A stretch of DNA of 20,565 bases, taken from the NCBI GenBank assembly GCA_020072905.1, contig JAIQGB010000030.1, positions 1 through 20,565 of the forward strand, in the 5' to 3' direction. The position numbers and the translations under genes were made by a program. The DNA comes from Terriglobia bacterium. GTDB taxonomy: Bacteria; Acidobacteriota; Terriglobia; UBA7540. Below, one piece after another: positions 14,317 to 20,565 of this stretch (its first letter is position 1; each line of letters starts with the position of its first letter). The notes below the pieces were generated by a model, which worked only from the letters and a program-made list of their open reading frames with translations, searched no databases and had not been told where the DNA came from.

Positions 14317-14444
14317 CCGCCAGGGCTGGTGTGGTTGCGGTTTTGCTCGGCACGCTCAACAGTTGCTCGCCCAGCGTCTGCGTGGTCAACATCGACAACG
14401 GCTTCCGGGCGGGCTTCCTCGCCAGCGTGATGAACCGAATGTAG
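14313..14444 (+). pseudogene. Displaced larB 3' end, still open as a 43-codon frame
   Basis: Bases 14341-14444 align without gaps to 13731-13834, the end of larB; by hand count 81 of 104 positions agree, with weaker similarity back to about 14331. The encoded tail contains LNSCSPSVCVVNIDNGF and ends ASVMNRM, against LNSCSPNVCVVNIDNGF and ASVMNRL in larB. Only five of 33 residues differ although 23 bases do, so most changes are silent. An in-frame ATG at 14313 overlaps the toxin stop (ATGA), making a 43-codon open frame that could be translated by coupling. A glycine of the NGFGAG block has become arginine. Without the rest of LarB it is not expected to be an enzyme. Confidence 0.8.
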
Positions 14445-14478
14445 AAGGCTCTTCCCTTAGTTTCTCTTCACGTGACAC

Positions 14479-15108
14479 TTATTGATTCGCGTCGGCGGGA
14501 AAATTGATTTTCACTTCAAACCTGATGCAATGAATTTCCCCAAGTTTCACGGGGTCGGTGGTTTTGTCGGCCGCCGTGTATTTGGAATCTCTGATCCAGA
14601 GGCGGCCCGTGCCGTGCGGGATGGTCCCGAGTCTAGCGCGGGCCTCTTCCATGGCTTCCTGGGAGTAGTTGTAAGGCCAAAGAACCTTTTCCACACGCTC
14701 GTATTCCGTCTTGTAATCCTCGCAACTCAAAACGAAATTGAACTCCCGAGGCGAGATCGCGACTGCTTCCTGGGCGGGCGTGCCGTAGGACGTGTCGAGG
14801 TAAAGCGCGTTCTGGAAGCGAAACGGCGGCGTGACGACCCAAGCGAAGTCGCGGCACTCTGAAGTGGGGGACTGCCCCTGCGGCGAGACTTGAATCGTCC
14901 AGCCTGTGATGCCGCCTCCCATCTTGTCTGGCGACAACACGAGGTCGAGCCCGCGACCGATGTTCTTGCGAAACTCCAGGCCCTGCGCGACTTCGCCCCA
15001 GAAGCGAACGGTACGCCTCTTCGGTTCAGCGGAGAGGCATGGCAGCGCAGCGAGGAGCAGGGTTACGGCCAATCCTACCTGTGCTCGCCCTGTGACTGAG
15101 GGGCTCAC
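14479..15108 (-). CDS. Secreted hypothetical protein
   Basis: The 209-residue protein has a signal peptide (VGLAVTLLLAALPCLSA, residues 11-27), so it is exported. The mature part is mixed beta-rich sequence with two cysteines that could pair (ECRDF and LSCEDY) and a third near the end (IHCIRF). No family is recognised. GTG 15108 is the start: GGAG lies six bases upstream and the start overlaps the stop of the GH172 gene as GTGA, so the two are translationally coupled and probably work together. It converges on the larB tail copy. Confidence 0.72.
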   Translation of the reverse strand: MSPSVTGRAQVGLAVTLLLAALPCLSAEPKRRTVRFWGEVAQGLEFRKNIGRGLDLVLSPDKMGGGITGWTIQVSPQGQSPTSECRDFAWVVTPPFRFQNALYLDTSYGTPAQEAVAISPREFNFVLSCEDYKTEYERVEKVLWPYNYSQEAMEEARARLGTIPHGTGRLWIRDSKYTAADKTTDPVKLGEIHCIRFEVKINFPADANQ

Positions 15109-16265
15109 TGAATCTCCAGATAATCCTTATTCGGCAATTTCGGAAACGGCGCGTGGGGTTCGGTCTGGTACCAGTAGGCGACCGAAGCCATGTCGTCCTG
15201 GAGCGGCAGGTAGCGGTCGCCGGAGCGCCAGCCGAGCGCCTGAATCGTCACCTTCAAATCCTTCTCGAAGCGGATCGGGTCCATGATGTGCCAGCGGTAG
15301 AGCCCAAAGCGCGTGTTTGCTTCGTAGTGGCCGTCCGGGCGAATCACCTGGGCCAGTCCGGAGTAAGGCGTCGTGAATTCCGTGTAATGCAGAGCGTCCG
15401 GGGGGCCCGAATCAAAATCATATGAGCCGCAGAAGTAGTCTTCGGTGCCGGTACCGACGATGGTGGCGAATTTGTCGTCGCCGTCGAGGTAGAACTTGAT
15501 TTCACCCTCGCCCCACCAGCCGTTATTATTCACGCCCCAGGCCATATAAGTGCCCACGTATTGGCCCCAACCTTTGACGCCGTCGAGGATGGTGTACACG
15601 GATTTGTAAGGCAGCGGATTGGTGCGTCGAAACTGCGCGTGGAAGTAGCCGGCGTCGGCGGGAACTTCCGTCAAGGTGTAATCGATCTGGTAGTAGATGG
15701 TCATCCGCTCCTCATCCAGATTCTCCAGCGTGAGCTTGGCGGATTTTCGGAACGGCATCTCCCAGTAGGAATTGAAGGCGCTGCCCGGATTGACGCAGAC
15801 GGCGAGCGAAGAGATCTGCGCGTATTTCCCCCAGCCGGAGGCGAAGAAATCGCCGACGGGAGTTTCGACCGACGGCGTCGTCTCACCGTCCCAGTAGATG
15901 CGCAGAATGGAATAGCGGAAGTGGCCGGTGGGGGTCATCCAGATGTGCTGGATGGCGCCGGGACCCTGAATCTCTGCCAGCGTAAAGGTCTGTTTGGGCT
16001 CGATGCGCACGTAGGGCGAAACCTTCCAGCCCTGGCCGAGATCGCGCGCGGCCTTGAGAGCCGGGCCATCCGTGGACATGCCGCCTTTGCCTTTTTCACC
16101 GGTGAAATTCTCCGGGCTGATGGATCGCGTCTTGGCGCGCGACAGCCGCGACAGATTCCCCAGACTCAGGTTGAGCCCGTTGTAGTCCGACGTCGGGTCT
16201 TGCGCAAAGAGCGCCAGCGCGGTGAAGATCAGCAGGGCCAAACCAAACCCGAGGCTTTTCTTCAT
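15105..16265 (-). CDS. Secreted GH172 (DUF2961) glycoside hydrolase
   Basis: ATG 16265, with AGGAGG (complement of 16274-16279) eight bases upstream, gives 386 residues with a signal peptide (LGFGLALLIFTALALFAQ, 5-22). The body matches DUF2961: GPGAIQHIWMTPTGHFRYSI (101-120), then LRIYWDGETTPSVETPVGDFF, the GEGEIKFYLDGDD block (252-264) and GTGTEDYF (271-278). In the family two glutamates, one in each of the last two blocks, act as nucleophile and acid/base; here E253 or E255 and E275 are the candidates. GH172 members act on alpha-D-fructofuranosides or D-arabinofuranosides. Which sugar is used here cannot be told. It follows purB on the same strand across a 88-base gap that holds two long palindromes. 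Confidence 0.88.
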   Translation of the reverse strand: MKKSLGFGLALLIFTALALFAQDPTSDYNGLNLSLGNLSRLSRAKTRSISPENFTGEKGKGGMSTDGPALKAARDLGQGWKVSPYVRIEPKQTFTLAEIQGPGAIQHIWMTPTGHFRYSILRIYWDGETTPSVETPVGDFFASGWGKYAQISSLAVCVNPGSAFNSYWEMPFRKSAKLTLENLDEERMTIYYQIDYTLTEVPADAGYFHAQFRRTNPLPYKSVYTILDGVKGWGQYVGTYMAWGVNNNGWWGEGEIKFYLDGDDKFATIVGTGTEDYFCGSYDFDSGPPDALHYTEFTTPYSGLAQVIRPDGHYEANTRFGLYRWHIMDPIRFEKDLKVTIQALGWRSGDRYLPLQDDMASVAYWYQTEPHAPFPKLPNKDYLEIQ

Positions 16266-16282
16266 CGGAACATCCTCCTGGA

Positions 16283-16325
16283 GGGGCGGTTCGCGAACCG
16301 CCCCAGGGCGCAAGGCCTTGCGCCC
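16283..16325. repeat. Two adjacent perfect GC-rich palindromes
   Basis: A perfect 22-base palindrome spans 16283-16304 (half-site GGGGCGGTTCG), and a perfect 20-base palindrome spans 16306-16325 (half-site GGGCGCAAGG). They stand between the purB stop and the GH172 ribosome-binding site. Such paired palindromes resemble dispersed REP-type elements. They might also terminate or stabilise the purB message. Confidence 0.65.
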
Positions 16326-16353
16326 CTGCGGCGCGGGAAGGCGAAGCCCTCCT

Positions 16354-17460
16354 CTACGAACCAAACACCCGCGCGAACATCGCATCCACGTGGGTGAGGT
16401 AGCGCTCGACGTTGAAGACGGCGGCGATTTCGCTGGGCTTGAGATACCGGCGTATGTCGGGATCGCGCTCGACGAGCGTTTTGAAATCCTCGCGAGTCTC
16501 CCACACCTGCATGGCGTTGCGTTGCACCCAACTATAGGCATCTTCGCGCGCCGCGCCTTTGGCGGCGAGGTCGAGCAGCAGTTGCCCCGAGTAGATCAGG
16601 CCCCTCATCATGTTCAGGTTCTCGATCATGCGCTGGGGATAGACGAACATCGTCTCGACGAGTTTGGCGGTCTTGTCGAGCAGGTAATCGACGAGAATGG
16701 TCGAGTCGGGCAGGATGACGTCGGTGCGTTGCAGGCCGCGCACTTCGAGCGCGATCTTTTCGAGCGACGCCGCAATCACCGCCAGCGTGCAGACGTAGAA
16801 GGCGTGCCGGTCGCGCTGGATGACCTGGCTCGAGATGGGCGCGGGTGTGAGGCCCAGCCGTTTGCAGATAGCCTCTTCGAGCTTGGGTGTGGAGTGCCCG
16901 TACATGCCGACGACGCCGGAGATTTTGCCTACGCGCATCTGCTCGGCGGCGTAGGCGAACCGCTCCGTGTTGCGCTGATTCTCCGCGTGCCAGATGGCCA
17001 GCTTGCAGCCGAAGGTGATGGGCTCGGCGTGGATGCCGTGCGTGCGGCCCATCATCGGTGTGTGCTTGAATTCGAAGGCACGCTTCTTGAGAGCTTCGCC
17101 CAACCGCTTCAGACCCTTCGAGATGATTTCAGACGCATCGCGAATTTGCAGCGCCTGTGCGGTATCCACGACGTCGTTTGACGTGAGACCAAAATGCAAA
17201 TAGCGCGCCTCGCGCCCCACGTGCTCGGCCACGTTGGTGGTGAAGGCGATCACGTCGTGCTTGACCTGCTTTTCGATTTCCAGGATGCGCTCGACGGAGA
17301 ACTTGCCCTTCTTGCGGATGGCGCGCGCCGCGCTCTTGGGAATCATGCCGGCTTCGGCTTCCGCCTCGGCCGTGGCGATCTCCACATCCAGCCACCGCTG
17401 GAACTTATTCTGGTCGCTCCAAATTTGGCCCATCTCGGGGCGGGTGTAGCGGGGAATCAT
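16354..17460 (-). CDS. purB: PurB-like adenylosuccinate lyase lacking the signature loop
   Basis: From ATG 17460 the protein has 368 residues against about 430 for normal PurB. The N-terminal two thirds are intact: H68 (VKHDV), LTSNDVVDTA (92-101) and the catalytic-acid block GRTHGIHAEP with H141. At residues 246-248 the sequence runs from ALEVRGLQRT straight into DVILPDSTILVDYLL. Normal PurB has about 63 residues here, including the signature SSxMPxKxNP loop with the catalytic serine and the WHERDISHSS helix. The frame is kept and the rest, to the end, is normal. As written the protein should not perform the lyase reactions of purine synthesis. It could be a true deletion, a paralogue with another role, or an assembly error. 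A heptad array lies just upstream. Confidence 0.85.
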   Translation of the reverse strand: MIPRYTRPEMGQIWSDQNKFQRWLDVEIATAEAEAEAGMIPKSAARAIRKKGKFSVERILEIEKQVKHDVIAFTTNVAEHVGREARYLHFGLTSNDVVDTAQALQIRDASEIISKGLKRLGEALKKRAFEFKHTPMMGRTHGIHAEPITFGCKLAIWHAENQRNTERFAYAAEQMRVGKISGVVGMYGHSTPKLEEAICKRLGLTPAPISSQVIQRDRHAFYVCTLAVIAASLEKIALEVRGLQRTDVILPDSTILVDYLLDKTAKLVETMFVYPQRMIENLNMMRGLIYSGQLLLDLAAKGAAREDAYSWVQRNAMQVWETREDFKTLVERDPDIRRYLKPSEIAAVFNVERYLTHVDAMFARVFGS

Positions 17461-17463
17461 GGC

Positions 17464-17498
17464 GATTTGGGATTTCGGATTTTTGATTTTCGATTCCG
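17464..17498. repeat. Degenerate heptad array R5 (5 units) before purB
   Basis: Five 7-base units of the GATTTCG type fill 17464-17498, starting three bases upstream of the purB ATG. The array therefore occupies the expected ribosome-binding region of purB; no AGGAG-like sequence is present there. Confidence 0.6.
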
Positions 17499-17642
17499 GG
17501 CAGCGGAATCGAAGGGGCCATCGTACCACAAGCCAGCGGCAAAGAGTTTCCGCGCCACCGCTATCCGCGGGACTGCGCTATACTCTCTGCAGCTCAAGTT
17601 TTGAAACGACAATCCAGTCCGGCATGCGGAGGAGTCAGTCCG

Positions 17643-18443
17643 ATGGTCGTGCGGCTATTACTCGCGCTCTTTCTGCTAGTGCCCGCCGCGGCGAGTCAGG
17701 GGAGTGGCGGCCGAGCGCGCCGGATTCCCTTCGAAGAGGACGGACTGTGGGGCTACAAGGATGTTCACGGCGGAGTTGTGATCAAACCTCGATTTCTCCT
17801 GGCCGAGGAGTTCTCCCCCGAGGGCATTGCACCCGTCGTCGATGACAGCGGCTGGGCGTACATCAACGCGGAAGGGAAAGTGGTCATTCGTCCGTTTGTA
17901 GTTGACAACGGTCCGGACTACTTCAGCGAAGGCCTGGCGCGATTCACGCGGGAAGGGAAGTTCGGGTTCTTTGACAAACGGGCCAGAGTCGTTATCCCGC
18001 CAAAGTATGATTTTGCTTCGCCCTTTTCCGAAGGCTTCGCGGCGTTCTGCGAAGGCTGCAAAGAGGAGCCGGTGGGCGAGCATCGCATCGTGAGAGGTGG
18101 CAAGTGGGGATTCATCAACCGTAAAGGCGAAGTCGTTATCCCGCCGAAATTCGACGAGGTGGAGGTCTTTCAGGGCGGTCGAGCGCGCGCCAAGTGGGAC
18201 GGCCAGTGGCGTTCGATCGACAAGAGAGGAAGAGTGATGCGGGACGATTCAATCGGCTCGGCGACCATGGAGGCGGACGGAACGATTGTTCTGCAGCTCA
18301 GGGCGGAAGGCCCCAACGGGCAGATTGGTAACGGGCTTCTCAGGTACCCGCCCACGCACCCCCGATATCAGGAGGTCTTGCGCCATCTCGGCGGCCTAAA
18401 AAAAGGCGAGGTCAAGGCGGTTCGTCCCTGGCCCGAGAAGTAG
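17643..18443 (+). CDS. Secreted WG-repeat protein
   Basis: ATG 17643, with GGAGGAG (17628-17634) eight bases upstream, gives 266 residues and is preferred over TTG 17601. A signal peptide (VVRLLLALFLLVPAAAS, 2-18) exports it. Five WG-type repeats follow at about 35-residue spacing: GLWGYKD, GWAYINAEGKVVIRP, GKFGFFDKRARVVIPP, GKWGFINRKGEVVIPPKFDE and GQWRSIDKRGRV. WG repeats (often annotated KWG) form beta structures of unknown ligand. The last 60 residues are not repeat-like. A TATACT box at 17579-17584 could be its -10. It diverges from purB and converges on the zinc-ribbon gene. Confidence 0.85.
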   Translation: MVVRLLLALFLLVPAAASQGSGGRARRIPFEEDGLWGYKDVHGGVVIKPRFLLAEEFSPEGIAPVVDDSGWAYINAEGKVVIRPFVVDNGPDYFSEGLARFTREGKFGFFDKRARVVIPPKYDFASPFSEGFAAFCEGCKEEPVGEHRIVRGGKWGFINRKGEVVIPPKFDEVEVFQGGRARAKWDGQWRSIDKRGRVMRDDSIGSATMEADGTIVLQLRAEGPNGQIGNGLLRYPPTHPRYQEVLRHLGGLKKGEVKAVRPWPEK

Positions 18444-18466
18444 CGGAGCCGCGGTTGCTCGGCTAC
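18440..18466. terminator. Hairpin at the end of the WG-repeat gene
   Basis: GTAGC (18440-18444) pairs with GCTAC (18462-18466) and GAGC (18446-18449) with GCTC (18457-18460), with one mismatch and a 7-base loop. It includes the stop codon of the WG gene. No U-run follows. The remaining 200 bases up to 18668 show no gene, tRNA or repeat that I can support. Confidence 0.35.
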
Positions 18467-18668
18467 ATTCCCACCGCTCCGCTGTCCCATTCCAGTCACC
18501 ATCCTCCGAGATGAACCTAACCTGAACGTGGGCGAGGGTCTGCGGCCTCAAACAGGGAATCACCCGAGTTGGAGAAGCAGGAGCGGAGACTAGGGCGGCC
18601 AGCTGATTAGAACTGGAAGACCTGGTTCGACGCGGACTGGCTGTTTTTGGTGCTTCCTCTCAGACCTG

Positions 18669-19259
18669 TCATTTCGCGGCAAGCCGCAAATCACGCGCTA
18701 TCGCGCGTAACTCTGCTCGTAATTCTTCCCGCGAGAGCTGGCGCCCGACTCCACTGCGCTTGCGCGGAGGGATTCCCTGCAAGATGCCTCTGTACTGCTC
18801 GGCCATGTCGATGGCGACATTCTCAAGCCAATCGTCGTAGGTTTTACTGTGCTTTGCGGCGTCGAGTCTTTTCTCGAAGTCTGTACTCCATTCCGCGGTG
18901 GCCGCGATCTGATCCAAGAATTCGGCAAGAGGAGGCAGGTTCTCTGGATACGTGCGGAGGTCGTGGGGTGATATCGAGGGCGGGTGTGGCCAGCGCTGCT
19001 TTATCCATCCCACTGCGAGGCGAGTTATCGCGAATCCCACTACAATTCCCGCAGCGATCCCTATCAGTCCCAAGCCAATCGCAACGAATCCCAATGAGCA
19101 AATCACGCAGACGGCCAAACAGCCGGGGACAGCGTAACGCGGGGAGTGGGGCCTCACCTCAATCAAAAGCTGACAGTTGGGACAACTGAAGGGACGGTAA
19201 CTCGGAGCAGCTTCGGCAGCCAGGGGAAAACAGCAGGATGGACACGCGAGCTCAAGCAT
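18669..19259 (-). CDS. Zinc-ribbon membrane protein of unknown function
   Basis: The 196-residue protein begins with a zinc ribbon: C6-P-S-C9 and C26-P-N-C29, about 17 residues apart. A long hydrophobic region (about 43-86) makes two membrane segments (CLAVCVICSLGFVAIGLGLI and AAGIVVGFAITRLAVGWI). The C-terminal 100 residues are charged, helical and probably cytosolic. No catalytic motif is seen. Zinc ribbons of this type at an N-terminus followed by membrane segments are common in uncharacterised bacterial proteins. The start ATG at 19257-19259 is the only one preserving the first CxxC. It lies 54 bases downstream of the metallo-beta-lactamase-fold gene on the same strand and may share its transcript. 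Confidence 0.7.
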   Translation of the reverse strand: MLELACPSCCFPLAAEAAPSYRPFSCPNCQLLIEVRPHSPRYAVPGCLAVCVICSLGFVAIGLGLIGIAAGIVVGFAITRLAVGWIKQRWPHPPSISPHDLRTYPENLPPLAEFLDQIAATAEWSTDFEKRLDAAKHSKTYDDWLENVAIDMAEQYRGILQGIPPRKRSGVGRQLSREELRAELRAIARDLRLAAK

Positions 19260-19313
19260 ATGACTTCAGCATGCTAGCCAACTCGCAGCGACATATCAAA
19301 GGGTACACCATTC

Positions 19314-20105
19314 TTAGAATCGAAACACAGGCGTCGGTGCGGACTGGCTGGCCAGGTGGAGTTCGAGGCCGTTTTGGCGCGTGGCTCGTCCCTGCAAGGC
19401 TTCGACGGCGCTCATGCGGGCGATTTCGGGGTGGTTGTTGTTTTCGGAAAGATGCGCGAGCACCAGCACCTGCGCCGCGCCGTCGAAATCGTCGCGCAGG
19501 AATTCAGCGGTGGCGAGGTTGGAGAGGTGTCCGTGGCGGCTCATCACCCGCTGCTTGACGACCCAGGGATAGGGCCCGACCTTGAGCATCTCCAGGTCGT
19601 GGTTCGACTCGAAGATCAGGCAGTGGCAGCCTGTCACGTGCCGCTTGACGAGCGCGGGGATATAGCCGAGGTCCGTGACCACGCCAATGCCGATGCCCTG
19701 CGTGTCGAACCGGAAAGCCACAGGGTCGGCGGCGTCGTGGGGAATCGTAAACGGAGTGATCTCGATATCGCCCACTGTGAACTTCTCGCCGGGCTCGAAA
19801 AGCTCGAAGGCCTTGGCGCGCCGGCCCCAGGAGATGGCGTCCCGCGTGGCGGTGTTGATGTAGATGGGTGCCCCGCGACAGGCGGAGTCGCGCGAGAGCG
19901 ATTCGAGGCCCCGGATGTGGTCGCTGTGCTCGTGGGAGATGACGATGGCGTTGAAGCTATCGGCCCGCTCGCCCACGGCCGCGAGGCGCGCGAATGTCTC
20001 GCGCTTGCTGAAACCCACGTCCACGAGCAGCCTGGTCTTCTCCGTGGCAATCAGCGTGGAGTTTCCCCGGCTGCCGCTTCCCAGGACGCAAATGCGCACA
20101 CTCAA
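19314..20105 (-). CDS. Metallo-beta-lactamase-fold hydrolase, WalJ/YycJ-like
   Basis: The start is taken as TTG 20105 (AGGGA seven bases upstream), giving 263 residues; GTG 20099 is an alternative. Longer frames add a tail that lacks family character. The N-terminus RICVLGSGSRGNSTLI (4-19) is typical of the WalJ/YycJ group. H58-x-H60-x-D62-H63 (ISHEHSDH) is the zinc-binding motif. Further ligand regions are IPHDAADPVAF, GVVTDLGY, FESNHD and the RHGHLSN block that follows KQRVMS, and LAHLSENNNHPE near the end. The fold hydrolyses phosphoesters or nucleic acids; in Firmicutes WalJ affects coordination of replication and cell-wall control, but the reaction here is not known. An intact cytosolic enzyme. 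Confidence 0.88.
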   Translation of the reverse strand: MSVRICVLGSGSRGNSTLIATEKTRLLVDVGFSKRETFARLAAVGERADSFNAIVISHEHSDHIRGLESLSRDSACRGAPIYINTATRDAISWGRRAKAFELFEPGEKFTVGDIEITPFTIPHDAADPVAFRFDTQGIGIGVVTDLGYIPALVKRHVTGCHCLIFESNHDLEMLKVGPYPWVVKQRVMSRHGHLSNLATAEFLRDDFDGAAQVLVLAHLSENNNHPEIARMSAVEALQGRATRQNGLELHLASQSAPTPVFRF

Positions 20106-20307
20106 AGAATGATTCCCTTCGCTCGCAGGGCCGAGTGCCCGCGCCGGTTGGTGGCGAATTTCCACAGCCACCCTTAACGCGGAATTATATGTCAGGCGAA
20201 TAGGAAATGCAGTGTGACTTTCCGACGCCGGACGCTCGGCGGCGTTCCCGGTCTTGAGCCGCGCCAACAAACCGGCAGTGCGCAGTACCAGCCGGGCTTC
20301 TTCACGG

Positions 20308-20313
20308 TATAAT
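20308..20313 (+). promoter_or_regulatory. Putative -10 box of the last gene
   Basis: A perfect TATAAT lies at 20308-20313, about 70 bases before the ATG at 20385. The region 17 bases upstream (GTACCA) is a poor -35, so a regulator or another sigma factor may help. Confidence 0.45.
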
Positions 20314-20384
20314 GCCCGTCCAGCCCACGCGCCGTCAGGCCGCTCGCCGACGCGGCACAATCACCCCAGGGCTTTGGAGCAACC

Positions 20385-20565
20385 ATGCGCCGAACCGTTG
20401 CGGTTTTAGCGATTTTCCTGTTGACGGGGCTTGCCGCCTCCCTGATGTCCAAGGGAGCTGGCGCCGACGCTCGCCTGAAGGGCGCCTTCCGCCGACCGGA
20501 GAAGAATGGCTGGACGTTCGTGCACCTGGAAGGGACTCCTGCCGAGATCGGCTTCCAGCACGGGA
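20385..20565 (+). CDS. Secreted phospholipase B/C45-peptidase-like protein, 5' end (cut by window edge)
   Basis: ATG 20385, with GGAG (20376-20379) five bases upstream, opens a frame that runs off the window after 60 residues. A signal peptide is clear (RRTVAVLAIFLLTGLAASL, 2-20). The following GWTFVHLEGTPAEIGFQHG matches the start of secreted proteins annotated as C45-family autoproteolytic hydrolases or phospholipase-B-like proteins, in which a later cysteine or serine becomes the N-terminal nucleophile. That nucleophile lies outside the window, so the catalytic type cannot be checked. Confidence 0.7.
   Translation, partial: MRRTVAVLAIFLLTGLAASLMSKGAGADARLKGAFRRPEKNGWTFVHLEGTPAEIGFQHG

Noticed and set aside
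18604..18660. tRNA-like T-arm sequence (GGTTCGA)
   Set aside because: The flanking bases do not pair into a T-stem and no acceptor or anticodon stem can be drawn.

Overview
The window is a GC-rich chromosomal segment, almost certainly bacterial. The gene content suggests Acidobacteriota: a futalosine-type menaquinone gene set, many secreted proteins, a GT2 and a GT-C glycosyltransferase back to back, a GH172 (DUF2961) enzyme, and frequent TTG/GTG starts. This assignment is inferred from protein character; no rRNA or tRNA gene was recognised. Both edges cut genes: an AMMECR1-family protein on the left and a secreted phospholipase/C45-like protein on the right.

Layout. 1-5592: AMMECR1 tail, a secreted FlgT-like hypothetical protein, then (minus strand) a GT2 synthase, a secreted M24 aminopeptidase and a SAM methyltransferase. 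5649-6959: a GT-C membrane glycosyltransferase. 6960-7908: a VapBC-type toxin-antitoxin (TA) module with a clear promoter and operator, followed by a degenerate copy of the 3' end of mqnE. 7909-12948: a quinone region with mqnE, UbiA-family mqnP, a secreted nitroreductase, a VKOR-family quinone-linked thiol oxidase and a UbiX-type flavin prenyltransferase, plus two small orphan genes. 13088-14444: larB, then a Phd/RelE-type TA module, then a diverged copy of the larB 3' end. 14479-17460: a hypothetical secreted protein, a GH172 enzyme and a purB homologue lacking its signature loop. 17643-20565: a WG-repeat protein, a zinc-ribbon membrane protein, a WalJ/YycJ-like metallo-beta-lactamase-fold hydrolase, and the start of the last gene.

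The most striking pattern is that two unrelated TA modules sit in the same peculiar arrangement: intact host gene, TA module in the same orientation, then a roughly 95-105 bp diverged copy (about 78-80% identical, no gaps) of the host gene's own 3' end. The copy begins at or within a few bases of the toxin stop codon and ends at the host stop codon. It looks as if each TA module arrived with a replacement tail for the host gene and displaced the original tail. One displaced tail (mqnE) has a nonsense codon. The other (larB) is still open and is preceded by an ATG that overlaps the relE-like stop.

A second pattern is a set of degenerate tandem arrays with 7- or 8-base period at five gene borders. 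In two of them the arrays are arranged as inverted pairs. A third oddity is the PurB homologue, which has a seamless in-frame loss of about 63 residues covering the catalytic serine loop.
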